From: Arthrobacter sp. UM1
Lineage (GTDB): Bacteria > Actinomycetota > Actinomycetes > Actinomycetales > Micrococcaceae
Reading direction: 5' to 3'
DNA length: 64,000 nt
NCBI RefSeq assembly: GCF_020483305.1
Contig: NZ_JACWAB010000003.1
Span: 186,001 to 250,000 of the forward strand
Part shown: positions 54,924 through 64,000 of the stretch, in pieces
Layout: each line of letters begins with the position of its first letter
Position numbering within the stretch: position 1 is the first letter of the stretch
The notes under the pieces: model-generated
What the model was told of the DNA's origin: nothing
Database searches by the model: none
The model's input: the letters and a program-made list of their open reading frames with translations, nothing else
Made by a program: the position numbers and the translations under genes

Positions 54924-55769
54924 CTACTGGGGCGTGTCGCCGGATCCCGGCTCGGTCAACTCAAGCCGCCGCCTGGGCTCGCCGCTGACGGCCACAGTCT
55001 TGGTGACGGCGAGCTGAGGGTCCACATGAAGCAGCGTGCCCGTGTCGATGAGGCGCCAGCCCGGGTCGTTGTCGAGCCGTTCACTGGCCACCACGACGCT
55101 CGGCTTGGACGAGAGCTCCTCGGAGCGCACACGGGAGCCCTCTGACGTGCCGGGAGCCACCGTCCCGCTACCCTGCGCAGCCGTCCGCTCCAGGACCCAC
55201 AGCTCGTGCGTCTCCGGGTAGCGCAGCGCCCAGAGCTCATCGGGCGTGGTGAGGATGAGGTTCACCGCGAACACGGGAACGTTCTCGGCAAGCCACCGGA
55301 CCGCTCGGGTCATGGCCTCTCCCACTCCTGCCCCGGCGCGGATCTCGCGGGTCACGAGCGCGAAGATCCGCTCCGAGTCGGTCTGGCCCTTGACGAGGGA
55401 CATGGCGTCGCCGAGCTCGCGCTCAAGCCGATCCGTCTCCCCCACGGCGCCGTTGTGCGCGCAGAGGCGTCCGTCCATCTCGAAGGGATGGGTGTTCTCC
55501 ACCGTGTGCGCCGTCCCCGTGGAATACCGCACGTGGGCGAGGAAGGTGGAGCTCTCGCGAGACGCTGCCTCCCGGGCGAAGGCCGCGTCCTCGAACGCGG
55601 CCAGCGGCTGCTTCTCCACCCGGGGCGTCCCGTCCTCGCGGAACGTCCCCAGCCCGGTCCCGTCCGGGTTGCGGCGGGACTGGCTCTCAAGGCTGTCACT
55701 CGCATCCAACAGCCAGAACTCGGCCTTGACCCTCTCCCGGCCCGACGTCATGCCGAACAGTCTGCACAC
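54924..55769 (-). CDS. class II glutamine amidotransferase (YafJ type)
   Basis: A 281-residue Ntn-type amidotransferase domain protein. Start is GTG 55769, giving V-C-R-L-F-G, so Cys2 becomes the N-terminal nucleophile after Met removal. GGAGGAG lies 5 nt upstream and decides this start over longer frames. Further marks are NPDGTGLGTF near residue 35, AHVRYSTGTAH near 77 and HPFEMDGRLCAHNGAVG near 93-109. The acceptor substrate is unknown. Confidence 0.85.
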   Translation of the reverse strand: MCRLFGMTSGRERVKAEFWLLDASDSLESQSRRNPDGTGLGTFREDGTPRVEKQPLAAFEDAAFAREAASRESSTFLAHVRYSTGTAHTVENTHPFEMDGRLCAHNGAVGETDRLERELGDAMSLVKGQTDSERIFALVTREIRAGAGVGEAMTRAVRWLAENVPVFAVNLILTTPDELWALRYPETHELWVLERTAAQGSGTVAPGTSEGSRVRSEELSSKPSVVVASERLDNDPGWRLIDTGTLLHVDPQLAVTKTVAVSGEPRRRLELTEPGSGDTPQ

Positions 55770-55944
55770 GGCGGCTCCTCCGATCTCGTCGACGCCTGTC
55801 TCCCCGGCGGCTCTCCACCGCCTTCTCCCACAGTGAAGCACCCGGTCCCCTCTCACGGGAGCCGCCGCGGCAGGTTCCGGAGAGTTCACACGCAGGTCAC
55901 AGGAGGGCCCTCCGGCCTTGTGCGCCGCGGGTAGGATCGGACAC

Positions 55945-56370
55945 GTGCCTGAGTTGTTTGCGGAGAAGTTCAAGTCACTCGTCCCGAAGCACCTCGACGA
56001 CCGGTGGACGCCGGCCGAGGGCTACACCCCCGAAGAGCTGGACCGGCTCCTCGACGAGGCCGGCGTGTCCGTCCCCTTCGCCCTGAGGGAGTTCTATCTG
56101 ACCCTCGGCCGCTGCGAAGAGCTCATGGAGGCCTGCCACTACGTGTGGGACCCGGACGAGCTGGACGTGGACGACGAGGGCTTCCTCATGTTCCTCGAGG
56201 ACGAAGAGGAGAAGTTCACCTGGGGCGTGCGCGCGCAGGACGCCGCCCTGCCGGATCCGATCGTCCACCGCCGCAACAACGCCCGCGGGCAGTGGGTCTC
56301 CGAGGACGGGACGGTCTCCGAGTTCATGCTGGACATGCTCGACTGGGCCTTCGAGGACGAGGAAGGCTGA
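55945..56370 (+). CDS. SMI1/KNR4 (SUKH)-like protein
   Basis: A 141-residue acidic cytoplasmic protein. The central part VSVPFALREFYLTLGRCEELMEACHYVWDPDEL and FLMFLEDEEEKFTWGV resembles the SUKH fold (leading P-x-x-L-R-x-F-Y and late Trp). SUKH proteins often act as immunity proteins to toxins, but no toxin gene adjoins it. GTG 55945 has AGGA 8 nt upstream. Its stop overlaps the HIT gene start (TGATG). Confidence 0.65.
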   Translation: MPELFAEKFKSLVPKHLDDRWTPAEGYTPEELDRLLDEAGVSVPFALREFYLTLGRCEELMEACHYVWDPDELDVDDEGFLMFLEDEEEKFTWGVRAQDAALPDPIVHRRNNARGQWVSEDGTVSEFMLDMLDWAFEDEEG

Positions 56371-56909
56371 TGAGCCCCCGGGAGCAGGGACAGCCGCCTC
56401 GCCGCGCCGTGGCCGAGCGCCCCGGACTCTTCCGCTCCCATGCGCCCGACGGCTACAGCTGCCCCTTCTGCGGGCTGCGGGACGGGGACACGAGCGGCCC
56501 CCGGAACCTCTGCGAGCCGGGCGACCTCGTCCACCGGGATGCCGACGTGCTCGTGTTCATCGCCTCGCACGGCTTCGAGCCGCACCCCGGGCACCCGATG
56601 GTGGTGCCGGCGGAGCACGTCGAGTCCCTCTACACGATGACGGACGCCCACCTCCGCGCCGTCTCCGCGATGGAGCGGGACGTGGCCATCGCGTGCAAGA
56701 TCGCCTGGGAGTGCGACGGCGTGACGATCCGCCAGAACAACGAGCCCCACGGCTCACAGCACGTCTGGCACTACCACGACCACGTCATCCCCCGGTGGGA
56801 CGGGGACGGGTTCGGGCGCGGACTCATGAACCGGCCGATCGTGGACCCGGACCGCCGGGCGATGCTGGCGCGAGAGCTCGCCGACGCGCTGAGGCTCGTC
56901 CGAGGCTGA
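56370..56909 (+). CDS. HIT-family hydrolase
   Basis: A 179-residue histidine-triad nucleotide hydrolase. A CPFCGLRDGD zinc-type motif lies near residue 31-40. HPGHPMVVPAEHVESL follows near 75, and the catalytic triad HVWHYHDHVIPR near 130-141. The substrate is probably an AMP-linked dinucleotide, by family. Translationally coupled to the SUKH-like gene upstream. Confidence 0.9.
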   Translation: MSPREQGQPPRRAVAERPGLFRSHAPDGYSCPFCGLRDGDTSGPRNLCEPGDLVHRDADVLVFIASHGFEPHPGHPMVVPAEHVESLYTMTDAHLRAVSAMERDVAIACKIAWECDGVTIRQNNEPHGSQHVWHYHDHVIPRWDGDGFGRGLMNRPIVDPDRRAMLARELADALRLVRG

Positions 56910-56920
56910 GCCAGCGGCTG

Positions 56921-57952
56921 TCAGACCTCGCGGTCCACCACGGCGAGCGCGAAGCTGCGCAGCGCCTCCTTGACGGTCCCGTCCGGCAGCGGCTCCAGCG
57001 TGGCGATGGCGTCCTCCGCCCACTGCCGCGCGATAGCCCACGACTCCTCCGCCACCGGGTGCGCGGCCAGGGCGGACACGGCCTCGGCGAGCGCCTCGTC
57101 CGAGGACAGGTCCCCGTCGATGAGCTCGAGCAGGCGGCGGGATGACTCGTCCTGCTTCTCCCGCAGCAACAGGACGGGCAGCGTGGGCACGCCCTCGCGC
57201 AGGTCCGTTCCGGGACGCTTTCCGGCCTTCTCCTTGGCGCCGGTGACGTCGATGACGTCGTCGGCCAGCTGGAAGGCAACGCCCACCTTCTCGCCGTACG
57301 CGACCATGGTTTCCACGTACTCGCGGGGCGCGCCAGACAGCATCGCGCCGAAGTGCCCGGCCGCGGCGACGAGGGACCCGGTCTTGTCCCGCAGGACGGA
57401 GAGGTAGTGCTCCCGGGGGTTCTCCCCCTCGGCGGGCCCCTGCGTCTCGTGGAGCTGGCCGAGGCAGAGCCGCTCGAACGTGTCGGCCTGGACGGCCAGA
57501 GCCTCTCCCCCGAGCCCGGAGACGAGGCGGGACGCGCGGGCGAAGATGAGGTCGCCGGTCAGGATGGCCACCGAGTTGCCCCACAGCTCGTGGGCCGTGG
57601 GGGCGCCGCGGCGCAGCGGGGCGGAGTCCATGACGTCGTCGTGATAGAGCGTGGCCAGGTGGGTGAGCTCGACGACGACGGCCGCCGTCACCACCTCCCG
57701 CCGGCTCGGGTCCCCGAGATGGCTGGCGAGCACGGCGAGCAGCGGGCGGATCCGCTTGCCGCCGGCCTCGACGAGGTGGCGCGCCGTGCGGTCCGCGAAC
57801 GGATCGGTGCTCGCGACCGACTCGCGCAGCAGCTCCTCGATCTGCTCGAGGCTCTCCGACACCGCCGGCCCCACCTCAGGATCCTCCGAGATCAGCGCGA
57901 ACCCGGCCGGCAGGGCGATGCCGGTCTTCGTCGTATCAGTCACAGGCTTCAC
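56921..57952 (-). CDS. polyprenyl diphosphate synthase for the menaquinone side chain
   Basis: A 343-residue trans-prenyltransferase that elongates isoprenoid diphosphates. It has both aspartate motifs: LYHDDVMD near residue 105 and LADDVID near 235. GGKRIRPLLAVL near 64 binds isopentenyl diphosphate. Start GTG 57952 has GAAAG upstream; GTG 57943 is an alternative. The next genes upstream are menJ-like and menG-like, matching the mycobacterial Rv0558-Rv0562 cluster, so it probably makes the menaquinone tail. Confidence 0.9.
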   Translation of the reverse strand: MKPVTDTTKTGIALPAGFALISEDPEVGPAVSESLEQIEELLRESVASTDPFADRTARHLVEAGGKRIRPLLAVLASHLGDPSRREVVTAAVVVELTHLATLYHDDVMDSAPLRRGAPTAHELWGNSVAILTGDLIFARASRLVSGLGGEALAVQADTFERLCLGQLHETQGPAEGENPREHYLSVLRDKTGSLVAAAGHFGAMLSGAPREYVETMVAYGEKVGVAFQLADDVIDVTGAKEKAGKRPGTDLREGVPTLPVLLLREKQDESSRRLLELIDGDLSSDEALAEAVSALAAHPVAEESWAIARQWAEDAIATLEPLPDGTVKEALRSFALAVVDREV

Positions 57953-58013
57953 TCTTGCTTTCGCGTTGGTCTGACGGCTTCGAGGTGCGCGTCCACGGGG
58001 CCGCGGGCATGTC

Positions 58014-59300
58014 TTACATAGTAGAGGCGCGAGGCGTGAATCGCTCAATGAGGCGGATCGCGCGGTCCTCGAGCCCGGTGGCGTCCTTCGTGGTCAGGTT
58101 GGCCATGAGGCGCACCACGAAGCGCATGAGCTGGGGCACCGGCATGCCCGTGGCGAGCGCGGCGCGCATGACCCGCGGCGAGCCGATGAGCTGTGCGAAT
58201 ACGGAGCCGAGCGTGAAGTGCGAGCCCCACTGCCAGCGCAGGTACTCCGCGTACTGGCCGAGCTGGGCGTCCGCGGCCTCGAGGGCGGCGTGCCCCGTCT
58301 TGCCCGCCGCGGCCTCGGAGGCCCGGAGGACGAAGTCGGCGGCGTAGCGCGCGGACTCCATCGCATAGGAGATCCCCTCGCCGTTGAACGGGGACACCAT
58401 TCCGCCGGCGTCCCCGAGCAGCATGAGGCCCGGCGAGACGTGCGGCGTCCGGTTGAAGCCCATCGGCAGGGCGGCGCCCCGGACCGGGCCCACGCGGTGC
58501 TCCTCGTCCAGCGTCCACTCGGCGGGCATCGCCTCGGTCCACTCGCGCAGGACCTGCCGGTAGTCCAGCTTCCCGAACTGCCGCGAAGAGTTGAGGATGC
58601 CGAGCCCGACGTTCACGGTCCCGTCTCCCACGCCGAAGATCCAGCCGTAGCCCGGCAGCGGGTTGCCCTGCCGGTCGGGGAGCTCGAGCCAGCCCTCCAT
58701 CCACTCGTCGTCCGTGCGGGGCGAGGTGTAGTAGGCGCGGTAGGCGACGCCGAGCGGGCGGTCGTCCCGCTTCTCGAGCCCCGCGGCGAGCGCGGTGCGC
58801 GTCGAGTTCCCGTCCGCGGCGAGGACGACGTCGGCCTCGAACTCCCGGGTCTCCCCGGTGCGGCGGCCGGACTCGTCCAGGACGGAGGCCGCGAGGCCGG
58901 TGACCCGGCCGGAGGCGTCCCGCAGGAGCTCGGACACCGAGTGGCCCTCGAGGATGCGTGCGCCGGCGGCGCGGGCGTGCTCGGCGAGCTGCTCGTCGAA
59001 CCCGAGGCGCGTGCGCACGAGCCCGTAGTCCGGGAAGTCCGGCGAGGACCACGGCAGCTCGAGCTCCCGGCCCGCGGCGATGAGCTTGAGGCCCTTGGTC
59101 CGCCGGTACCCCTGCTCCGGGCCGTGCGGCAGGCCGAGGAGCTGCATCTCCCGGACGGCGCGCGGCGTCAGCCCGTCTCCGCAGACCTTCTCCCGCGGGA
59201 AGCGGGTCTTCTCGAGGACGGTCACCTCGGCGCCGCGGCTCGCGAGGTGCCAGGCGGCCGTGGACCCGGCGGGACCTGCTCCTGCGATGAGGACGCGCAT
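58014..59300 (-). CDS. geranylgeranyl-reductase-family flavoprotein (MenJ-like menaquinone reductase)
   Basis: A 428-residue FAD enzyme. The nucleotide-binding VLIAGAGPAGSTAAWHLASRG is at the N-terminus, followed by FPREKVCGDGLTPRAV near residue 37-52, VVLAADGNSTRT near 160 and LLGDAGGMVSPFNGEGI near 300. The family saturates isoprene units. Position between menG and the polyprenyl synthase points to partial reduction of the menaquinone side chain. Its start overlaps the menG stop by one base. Confidence 0.88.
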   Translation of the reverse strand: MRVLIAGAGPAGSTAAWHLASRGAEVTVLEKTRFPREKVCGDGLTPRAVREMQLLGLPHGPEQGYRRTKGLKLIAAGRELELPWSSPDFPDYGLVRTRLGFDEQLAEHARAAGARILEGHSVSELLRDASGRVTGLAASVLDESGRRTGETREFEADVVLAADGNSTRTALAAGLEKRDDRPLGVAYRAYYTSPRTDDEWMEGWLELPDRQGNPLPGYGWIFGVGDGTVNVGLGILNSSRQFGKLDYRQVLREWTEAMPAEWTLDEEHRVGPVRGAALPMGFNRTPHVSPGLMLLGDAGGMVSPFNGEGISYAMESARYAADFVLRASEAAAGKTGHAALEAADAQLGQYAEYLRWQWGSHFTLGSVFAQLIGSPRVMRAALATGMPVPQLMRFVVRLMANLTTKDATGLEDRAIRLIERFTPRASTM

Positions 59301-60205
59301 CAGTAGGCGGCCCGTGCGGCGCGGCGGCGCAGGCGCTCCTCGCCGGTGGGCTCCGTGGTGCCGGGTGCGAGGCCCTCGGGCCCCAGGCCCGCGGCCCCGG
59401 AGGAGGCGGTCCCGGAGGAGGCGGCGCGCGCCGCGCCGCCCGGCGTCGTGCCGGAAGCGCCGTTCGGCCCGCCCGGCTTGACCGCGCGGTGGAGGGCCAC
59501 GATGCCCCCGGAGAGGTTGCGGTACTCGACTCCCTCGAAGCCGGCCTGCGCGATGACGCGGGACAGCTCCTCCTGGCCCGGCCACACGCGAATGGACTCC
59601 GCGAGGTAGACGTAGGCGTCCGGGTTCGGCGTGATGGTCCGCGCCACGGACGGGAGGGCCCGCATGAGGTACTCGAGGTACACGGTGCGGAAGAGGGGGT
59701 TGACGGGCCGGGAGAACTCGGCGACGACGAGCCGTCCGCCCGGCTTGAGCACGCGCAGCATCTCCCGCAGAGCGCGGGACGTGTCCTGCACGTTGCGCAG
59801 GCCGTAGGAGATGGTCACGACGTCGAACGAGCCGTCCTCGAACGGCAGGTCCATGGCGTCCGCGTAGACGAACTCGATGTCCGGGCGGCGCTCGCGGCCC
59901 ACCTGGAGCATGCCCTCGGAGATGTCCCCGGCCACGACGTCCACCCCGGCGTCCGCGTAGGGCTCGCTGGAGGTGCCCGTGCCGGCGGCGAGGTCCAGGA
60001 CCCGCTCCCCCGGCCGTGCGCCGACGGCGGCCACGGTGGCCTTCCGCCAGCCGCGCGTCTGCCCGAGCGCGAGGATGTCGTTGAGGAGGTCGTACCTGGG
60101 GGCCACCTTGTCGAACATCTCGGCGACGTCCGAGGGCTCCTTGTCCAGGCCCGCGGAGGTGGCCGTCTTGACGTTGCGGGGTGCTGAGTCCGTGCGGTTG
60201 GTCAT
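59300..60205 (-). CDS. menG: demethylmenaquinone methyltransferase (UbiE/MenG)
   Basis: Methylates demethylmenaquinone using S-adenosylmethionine. The 301-residue protein has [19 protein letters not shown] near residue 30, the SAM-binding [12 protein letters not shown] near 66, and [25 protein letters not shown], given in part, near 130-154. The last 55 residues are a Gly/Ala/Pro/Arg-rich extension not usual in the family. ATG 60205 is followed by family-like sequence, but its ribosome site is weak. Confidence 0.93.
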   Translation of the reverse strand: MTNRTDSAPRNVKTATSAGLDKEPSDVAEMFDKVAPRYDLLNDILALGQTRGWRKATVAAVGARPGERVLDLAAGTGTSSEPYADAGVDVVAGDISEGMLQVGRERRPDIEFVYADAMDLPFEDGSFDVVTISYGLRNVQDTSRALREMLRVLKPGGRLVVAEFSRPVNPLFRTVYLEYLMRALPSVARTITPNPDAYVYLAESIRVWPGQEELSRVIAQAGFEGVEYRNLSGGIVALHRAVKPGGPNGASGTTPGGAARAASSGTASSGAAGLGPEGLAPGTTEPTGEERLRRRAARAAY

Positions 60206-60260
60206 CACCCCGCCATTGTTCCATCTCCGGGCCCCGGCGGGCGATAAGCTGGCAGTCATC

Positions 60261-61721
60261 ATGACCGCTTCCCCGACCCCTCCATGCCCGCGCCCGAGCA
60301 CGGCCCAGCCGAGCAGGGATCACCAGAGCACGGAACAGCCGAGCACGGACCAGCCGAGCACGGACCGGGCGCCGCAGCTCCGCGAGGCCCATTTCCGCCT
60401 CGACCGCGAGCACGCGGAGCTCCTCGGGATCGGCGCCGGCACGCTCGGCCCGCTGGCGGCCCGCGCCGACGCACTGGCCTGGATCCGCCACGGCCGGGGC
60501 TTCGTGGGCTTCGGGGAGACGGCGCGCTTCACGGCCTCGGGCGCGGAGCGCTTCCAGGAGCTCTCCCGGCGCTTCTCGGCCGCCGCCTGCACCCGCACCG
60601 CTCCCCTGCCCGCGCCCCTGCCCGGCGTGGGCCTCATGGCCTTCGCCAAGTTCGCGTACTCCAAGCGCTCCGCCGTGCCGAGCGAGCTGATCGTCCCCCG
60701 CGTCGTCGTCGCCCACCCCGAGGAGGACTTCGCGCGGTCCGCGGCGGAGGGCACCGGCCCGTGGATCACGGTCATCTCGGACGACGGCGCCGAGGAGCTC
60801 ACGCTCGAGCTGGCCCTCTCGGAGGCGCAGCGCCTCAGCTCGCGGCAGGAGGAGGACCGCGAGCGCTCGCCGCGGGACGCCGTGCGGCCCGGGGCCCTCA
60901 CGGAGCGGGAGTGGACTCAGGCCGTGGCGCGCGCGGTCGAGGTGATCGGCCAGCGCGAGGTGACCAAGGTGGTCATGGCCCGGGACGTGGTGGTGGAGAC
61001 CGAGCACCCCGTCTCCCGCTCGGAGCTCGCCCGCCGCCTCGCACGGGCCTACGACTCCTGCTGGACGTACTCGGTGGACGGCCTCATCGGCGCGACGCCG
61101 GAGATGCTCATCCGCCTTCTCGACGGGCAGGCGCAGGCGCGCGTGCTCGCGGGGACGATCGACCGCGGCGAGAACGCCGAGTGGAGCATCGACGACGCGC
61201 GCACCGAGCTCCTCGGCTCGGACAAGCAGGTCCACGAGCACCGGCTGGCGATCGACTCGCTCGTCGCGGAGCTCGCGCCCTTCGCGCCGGAGCTCGTCCA
61301 CGACTCCGAGCCGTTCGTGCTCGAGCTGCCGAACGTCTGGCACCTCGCCTCGGACGTGTCCGTGCGCGTGCACGGGGCCCAGGGCACGCCGGGGATCCTC
61401 GACCTCGTGGAGAGCGTGCACCCGACGGCGGCCGTGTGCGGCACGCCGCGGAAAGTGGCCGAGCTGCTCATCCCGGAGCTCGAGCGGATGGAGCGCGGGC
61501 ACTACGCCGGCCCCGTCGGCTGGGCGGACGCCGCGGGCAACGGCGAGTTCGGCATCGCGCTGCGCGGAACGTGGCTGACCTCGGAGCGCACGGCGCGGGT
61601 GTTCGGCGGCTGCGGCGTCGTCGAGGGATCCGTGCCCGAGTCGGAGCTCCTCGAGTCCTGGGCCAAGATGCGCCCGGTCCTCGACGCCTTCGGCCTCGCG
61701 CGGCCTGCCGACGCGATCTGA
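60261..61721 (+). CDS. menF: isochorismate synthase MenF
   Basis: Converts chorismate to isochorismate, the first committed menaquinone step. The 486-residue protein has the chorismate-binding core: KVVMARDV near residue 236, [12 protein letters not shown] near 275, the catalytic region [26 protein letters not shown] near 322, and GYAGPVGW-type [17 protein letters not shown] near 414. Residues 10-33 are five STxQP-like pentapeptide repeats encoded by 15-bp tandem DNA repeats. There is no clear ribosome site, so a leaderless transcript is possible. Divergent from menG. Confidence 0.92.
   Translation: MTASPTPPCPRPSTAQPSRDHQSTEQPSTDQPSTDRAPQLREAHFRLDREHAELLGIGAGTLGPLAARADALAWIRHGRGFVGFGETARFTASGAERFQELSRRFSAAACTRTAPLPAPLPGVGLMAFAKFAYSKRSAVPSELIVPRVVVAHPEEDFARSAAEGTGPWITVISDDGAEELTLELALSEAQRLSSRQEEDRERSPRDAVRPGALTEREWTQAVARAVEVIGQREVTKVVMARDVVVETEHPVSRSELARRLARAYDSCWTYSVDGLIGATPEMLIRLLDGQAQARVLAGTIDRGENAEWSIDDARTELLGSDKQVHEHRLAIDSLVAELAPFAPELVHDSEPFVLELPNVWHLASDVSVRVHGAQGTPGILDLVESVHPTAAVCGTPRKVAELLIPELERMERGHYAGPVGWADAAGNGEFGIALRGTWLTSERTARVFGGCGVVEGSVPESELLESWAKMRPVLDAFGLARPADAI
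60296..60370 (+). repeat. 15-bp tandem repeat inside menF
   Basis: A 15-bp unit (about GAGCACGGACCAGCC) recurs about five times near the 5' end of menF and encodes the STxQP pentapeptide array. In-frame repeats allow length change without frameshift. Confidence 0.7.
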
Positions 61722-61802
61722 GCCACACGCGGTATCCTTGACCGAAGCCCGCCGCTCCCGGTGTGGCCGTCCCCGACCGCCTCACCAGGCCGGAAGCCAC
61801 GC

Positions 61803-62588
61803 ATGACCCACAGACGCCGCCTCACCGCCGCTGCCGCCCTCGCCGCCGCGCTCGCGCTGACGGGCTGTCAGTCCACGAACGTCCAGCCGACGCCGGACAA
61901 CCCCTACGCGCTCCGCGAGAAGGGCCACCTCACGGTCTGCGCGGACATGCCCTACGCCCCGTTCGAGTTCCAGGACGAGCAGCGGCACATCGTCGGGTTC
62001 GACATGGACCTCGCGGACGCCATCGCGGAGAGCATGGGCGTCACGAAGGACGTCATCGTCACCCCGTTCGAGCAGATCCAGTCCGCCTCCGCGCTCAACG
62101 CCGCGGACTGCGACGTGGCGATCTCCTCCATCACGATGACGGACGCGCGCAAGACGAAGATGGACTTCTCGAAGCCGTACTACGACGACAACCTCGGCCT
62201 CATGGTCGCCTCGAAGAGCGGCATCAAGGACCTCGCCTCGGCGAAGGGACGCCGCATCGGCGTGGTGGCCGGCACCACGGGCGCGGACTTCGCCAAGGAG
62301 AAGAAGGTCAACGCCACGATCTTCAAGGACACGGGAACGCTCATCCAGGGGCTCAAGTCCGGCCAGGTCGAGGCCGCGATCGGCAACAAGTCCGTTCTCG
62401 GCTACACGCGCGGCGGGGACAGCCGCTTCACGTTCGTCGAGGAGTACGACACGGGCGAGCAGCTCGGAGTCGCCGTCAAGAAGGGCAACTCCCGCATGCA
62501 GAAGAAGGTGAACGAGGCCCTCCAGGAGTACGTCCGCTCGGGACGCATGGAGCAGGCCAAGAAGAAGTGGTTCGCCGCCGCCGAATGA
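61803..62588 (+). CDS. polar amino acid ABC transporter substrate-binding lipoprotein
   Basis: A 261-residue family 3 solute-binding protein. The signal peptide ends in lipobox LALTGC (Cys about residue 21). Then come LTVCADMPYAPFEFQDEQ near residue 46, VGFDMDLADAIAE, and AISSITMTDARKTKMDFSKPYYD, in part. Binding-protein-only motifs suggest a polar amino acid, but not which one. First gene of an operon with a permease and an ATPase. Confidence 0.92.
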   Translation: MTHRRRLTAAAALAAALALTGCQSTNVQPTPDNPYALREKGHLTVCADMPYAPFEFQDEQRHIVGFDMDLADAIAESMGVTKDVIVTPFEQIQSASALNAADCDVAISSITMTDARKTKMDFSKPYYDDNLGLMVASKSGIKDLASAKGRRIGVVAGTTGADFAKEKKVNATIFKDTGTLIQGLKSGQVEAAIGNKSVLGYTRGGDSRFTFVEEYDTGEQLGVAVKKGNSRMQKKVNEALQEYVRSGRMEQAKKKWFAAAE

Positions 62589-62663
62589 CCCGGGAGCCCG
62601 GCCGGGACTCCCGCCGAGACCGCACCGACCTGATCCGACCGACCTGATCTGAAGGGACACCCC

Positions 62664-63455
62664 ATGGCACTGTCCGCCCGCACACGGGCCCGATACTGGC
62701 GCTGGGCGCAGTACGCCCTGCTCGCCGTCATCGTGCTCGTCGTCGTCTTCGCGACGGACTGGAAGCAGATCGGAGCCTCGTTCTTCAACTTCCGGGCCGC
62801 GAAGACGCTCTTCCCCGACATCATCACGACGGCGCTCGTCAACACGATCCTCTACACGGTCTGCGCTTTCGTGGCCGGCTCCCTCCTCGGCCTGCTCCTC
62901 GCGCTCATGAAGATGAGCAGCGTGGCGGTGTGGCGGTGGATCGCCACGGTCTACATCGAGTTCTTCCGCGGCGTGCCCGCGCTGCTCGTGTTCGCCGCCG
63001 TCGGCATCGGCGTGCCGCTCGCGTTCCAGGTGCGGTTCGAGCTCGTGGCCTCCGTGACCATCGCGCTCGGCATGGTCTCCGCGGCCTACGTGGCGGAGAC
63101 GCTGCGCGCCGGGCTCCAGGCGGTGCCGCCGGGGCAGATGGAGGCCGCCCGCTCGCTCGGCATGCCGGCGTGGCGCGCCATGGTGTCCATCATCATCCCG
63201 CAGGCCTTCCGGATCGTCCTCCCGCCGCTGACCAACGAGTTCGTCATCCTGACGAAGGACACCTCGCTCGTCTACATCATCGGCATGAGCGCCAGCCAGT
63301 TCGAGCTGACCAAGATGGGCCAGGACGGCCTCCAGCAGCCGAACATGGGCCTCACGTCCCTCGTCATCGCGGGCGCCCTCTACCTCGTCATCACGATCCC
63401 GCTCGGCTTCCTGGTCCGCCGCCTCGAGGCCCAGGCCGCCAAGACCAAGCGATAG
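62664..63455 (+). CDS. amino acid ABC transporter permease (HisM/GlnP type)
   Basis: A 263-residue permease with about five to six helices. The family EAA loop AETLRAGLQAVPPGQMEAARSLGMP lies near residues 145-168. The helix FRGVPALLVF near 100 is typical of polar amino acid permeases. It follows the binding-protein gene by 75 bp and precedes the ATPase by 9 bp. Confidence 0.93.
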   Translation: MALSARTRARYWRWAQYALLAVIVLVVVFATDWKQIGASFFNFRAAKTLFPDIITTALVNTILYTVCAFVAGSLLGLLLALMKMSSVAVWRWIATVYIEFFRGVPALLVFAAVGIGVPLAFQVRFELVASVTIALGMVSAAYVAETLRAGLQAVPPGQMEAARSLGMPAWRAMVSIIIPQAFRIVLPPLTNEFVILTKDTSLVYIIGMSASQFELTKMGQDGLQQPNMGLTSLVIAGALYLVITIPLGFLVRRLEAQAAKTKR

Positions 63456-63464
63456 GAGACAGCG

Positions 63465-64000
63465 ATGGAACAGACCCGCACCTCCCGGGCCGAGGGCGTC
63501 AGCATCTCCGGCCTCCACAAGCGCTACGGCTCCAACCACGTCCTCAAGGGGATCGACCTGAGCGTGGAGCCCGGACAGGTGGTCTGCCTCATCGGGCCGT
63601 CCGGCTCCGGCAAGTCCACGCTCCTGCGCTGCGTCAACCTCCTCGAGGTCCCGAACGAGGGCAGCGTCCACGTGGGCGGCTTCGAGGCGACCGACCCGGA
63701 CGTGGACCTCGACGCGATGCGCCGCCACGTGGGCATGGTCTTCCAGCACTTCAACCTGTTCCCGCAGCTGACGGTGCTCCAGAACTGCACCGTGGCGCCG
63801 GTCAAGGTCCTCAAGAAGTCCAAGGAGGAGGCCGAGGAGACCGCTCGCCTCAACCTCTCCCGCGTGGGCCTCGAGGACCTGGCTGACCGCTACCCCGCCC
63901 AGCTCTCCGGCGGCCAGCAGCAGCGCGTGGCGATCGCCCGCGCGCTCAGCATGGAGCCGGGCCTCATGCTCTTCGACGAGCCCACCTCGGCGCTCGACCC
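63465..64000 (+). CDS. amino acid ABC transporter ATP-binding protein (partial)
   Basis: The first 178 codons of an ABC ATPase are present; the gene runs off the window. Seen are [15 protein letters not shown], Walker [10 protein letters not shown] near residue 44, [14 protein letters not shown] (Q-loop), the signature [15 protein letters not shown] near 145, and Walker [13 protein letters not shown] at the edge. ATG 63465 has AGGAGA at 7 nt. It energises the two upstream proteins as a polar amino acid importer. Confidence 0.93.
   Translation, partial: MEQTRTSRAEGVSISGLHKRYGSNHVLKGIDLSVEPGQVVCLIGPSGSGKSTLLRCVNLLEVPNEGSVHVGGFEATDPDVDLDAMRRHVGMVFQHFNLFPQLTVLQNCTVAPVKVLKKSKEEAEETARLNLSRVGLEDLADRYPAQLSGGQQQRVAIARALSMEPGLMLFDEPTSALD

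Noticed and set aside
59301-61502. Upstream extension of the menJ-like frame across menG and menF
   Set aside because: The frame stays open through two other genes only because stops are rare at 70% G+C. The GAGPAGSTAA start at 59300 is the true N-terminus.

Overview
The window is about 70% G+C and densely packed with genes on both strands. Its markers are actinobacterial: mycothiol synthase (mshD), a MutT1-type NUDIX/histidine-phosphatase fusion, a GlnR-like orphan regulator beside mshD, HadA/HadB-type dehydratases, an FprA-type ferredoxin-NADP reductase and menaquinone genes. Gene content and order suggest a member of the Micrococcales, probably Micrococcaceae (Kocuria, Micrococcus, Rothia or Arthrobacter-like). 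I cannot name the species. It reads as ordinary chromosome: I saw no prophage, integrase, transposase, CRISPR array, rRNA or biosynthetic cluster.

Layout. 0-4.3 kb: tRNA-Trp, secE and nusG on the minus strand, diverging from an aminotransferase, a PspC protein and phosphofructokinase. 4.3-7.7 kb: minus-strand genes for an ankyrin protein, YgfZ, a nitrobindin-like protein, a 36-residue membrane peptide and a membrane protein. 7.8-16.1 kb: a plus-strand block with a glnR-like gene, mshD, ppk, mutT1, a membrane protein, thyA, folA and asd. Inside it lies a minus-strand tRNA-like RNA with its own terminator. 16.2-20.8 kb: murB, hadB, hadA, tRNA-Met, tRNA-Thr and a DEAD-box helicase, all minus. 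21.1-27.9 kb: a membrane protein, a repeat cluster, the two transsulfuration genes, an AlkA-like glycosylase, thioredoxin, MarR, tRNA-Tyr and a YajQ-type gene. 27.9-31.4 kb: the efeUOB iron uptake operon. 31.7-37.7 kb: a peptide ABC transporter operon in which the two ATPases are fused in one gene. 37.8-42.8 kb: an HtpX-like protease, a DJ-1 protein, fur-catalase and a TetR regulator. 43.1-49.6 kb: an ECF sigma factor fused to an anti-sigma-like membrane module, a divergent unknown gene, fprA, rarD and an SseB-like gene. 49.7-54.8 kb: GABA/putrescine catabolism (gabT, patD) with a divergent PucR regulator, then a TRIC-family gene broken by an in-frame stop. 54.9-61.7 kb: a class II amidotransferase, a SUKH-like gene, a HIT gene and menaquinone genes (polyprenyl synthase, menJ-like reductase, menG, menF). 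61.8-64 kb: a polar amino acid ABC transporter, cut by the window end.

How genes work together. thyA and folA overlap and form the dTMP/folate cycle. hadA, hadB and murB overlap by 4 nt each. Two transsulfuration genes interconvert homocysteine and cysteine. Fur and catalase overlap, as expected for peroxide or iron control. efeU, efeO and efeB form one iron importer. The men genes supply side chain, methylation, saturation and isochorismate for menaquinone.

The most interesting items are the unassigned tRNA-like RNA at 8.53-8.69 kb, the sigma/anti-sigma fusion at 43-45 kb, the mosaic codon use inside the fused peptide-transporter ATPase gene, the TRIC pseudogene, and two intergenic repeat clusters at 21.6-22.05 kb and 38.76-38.88 kb.
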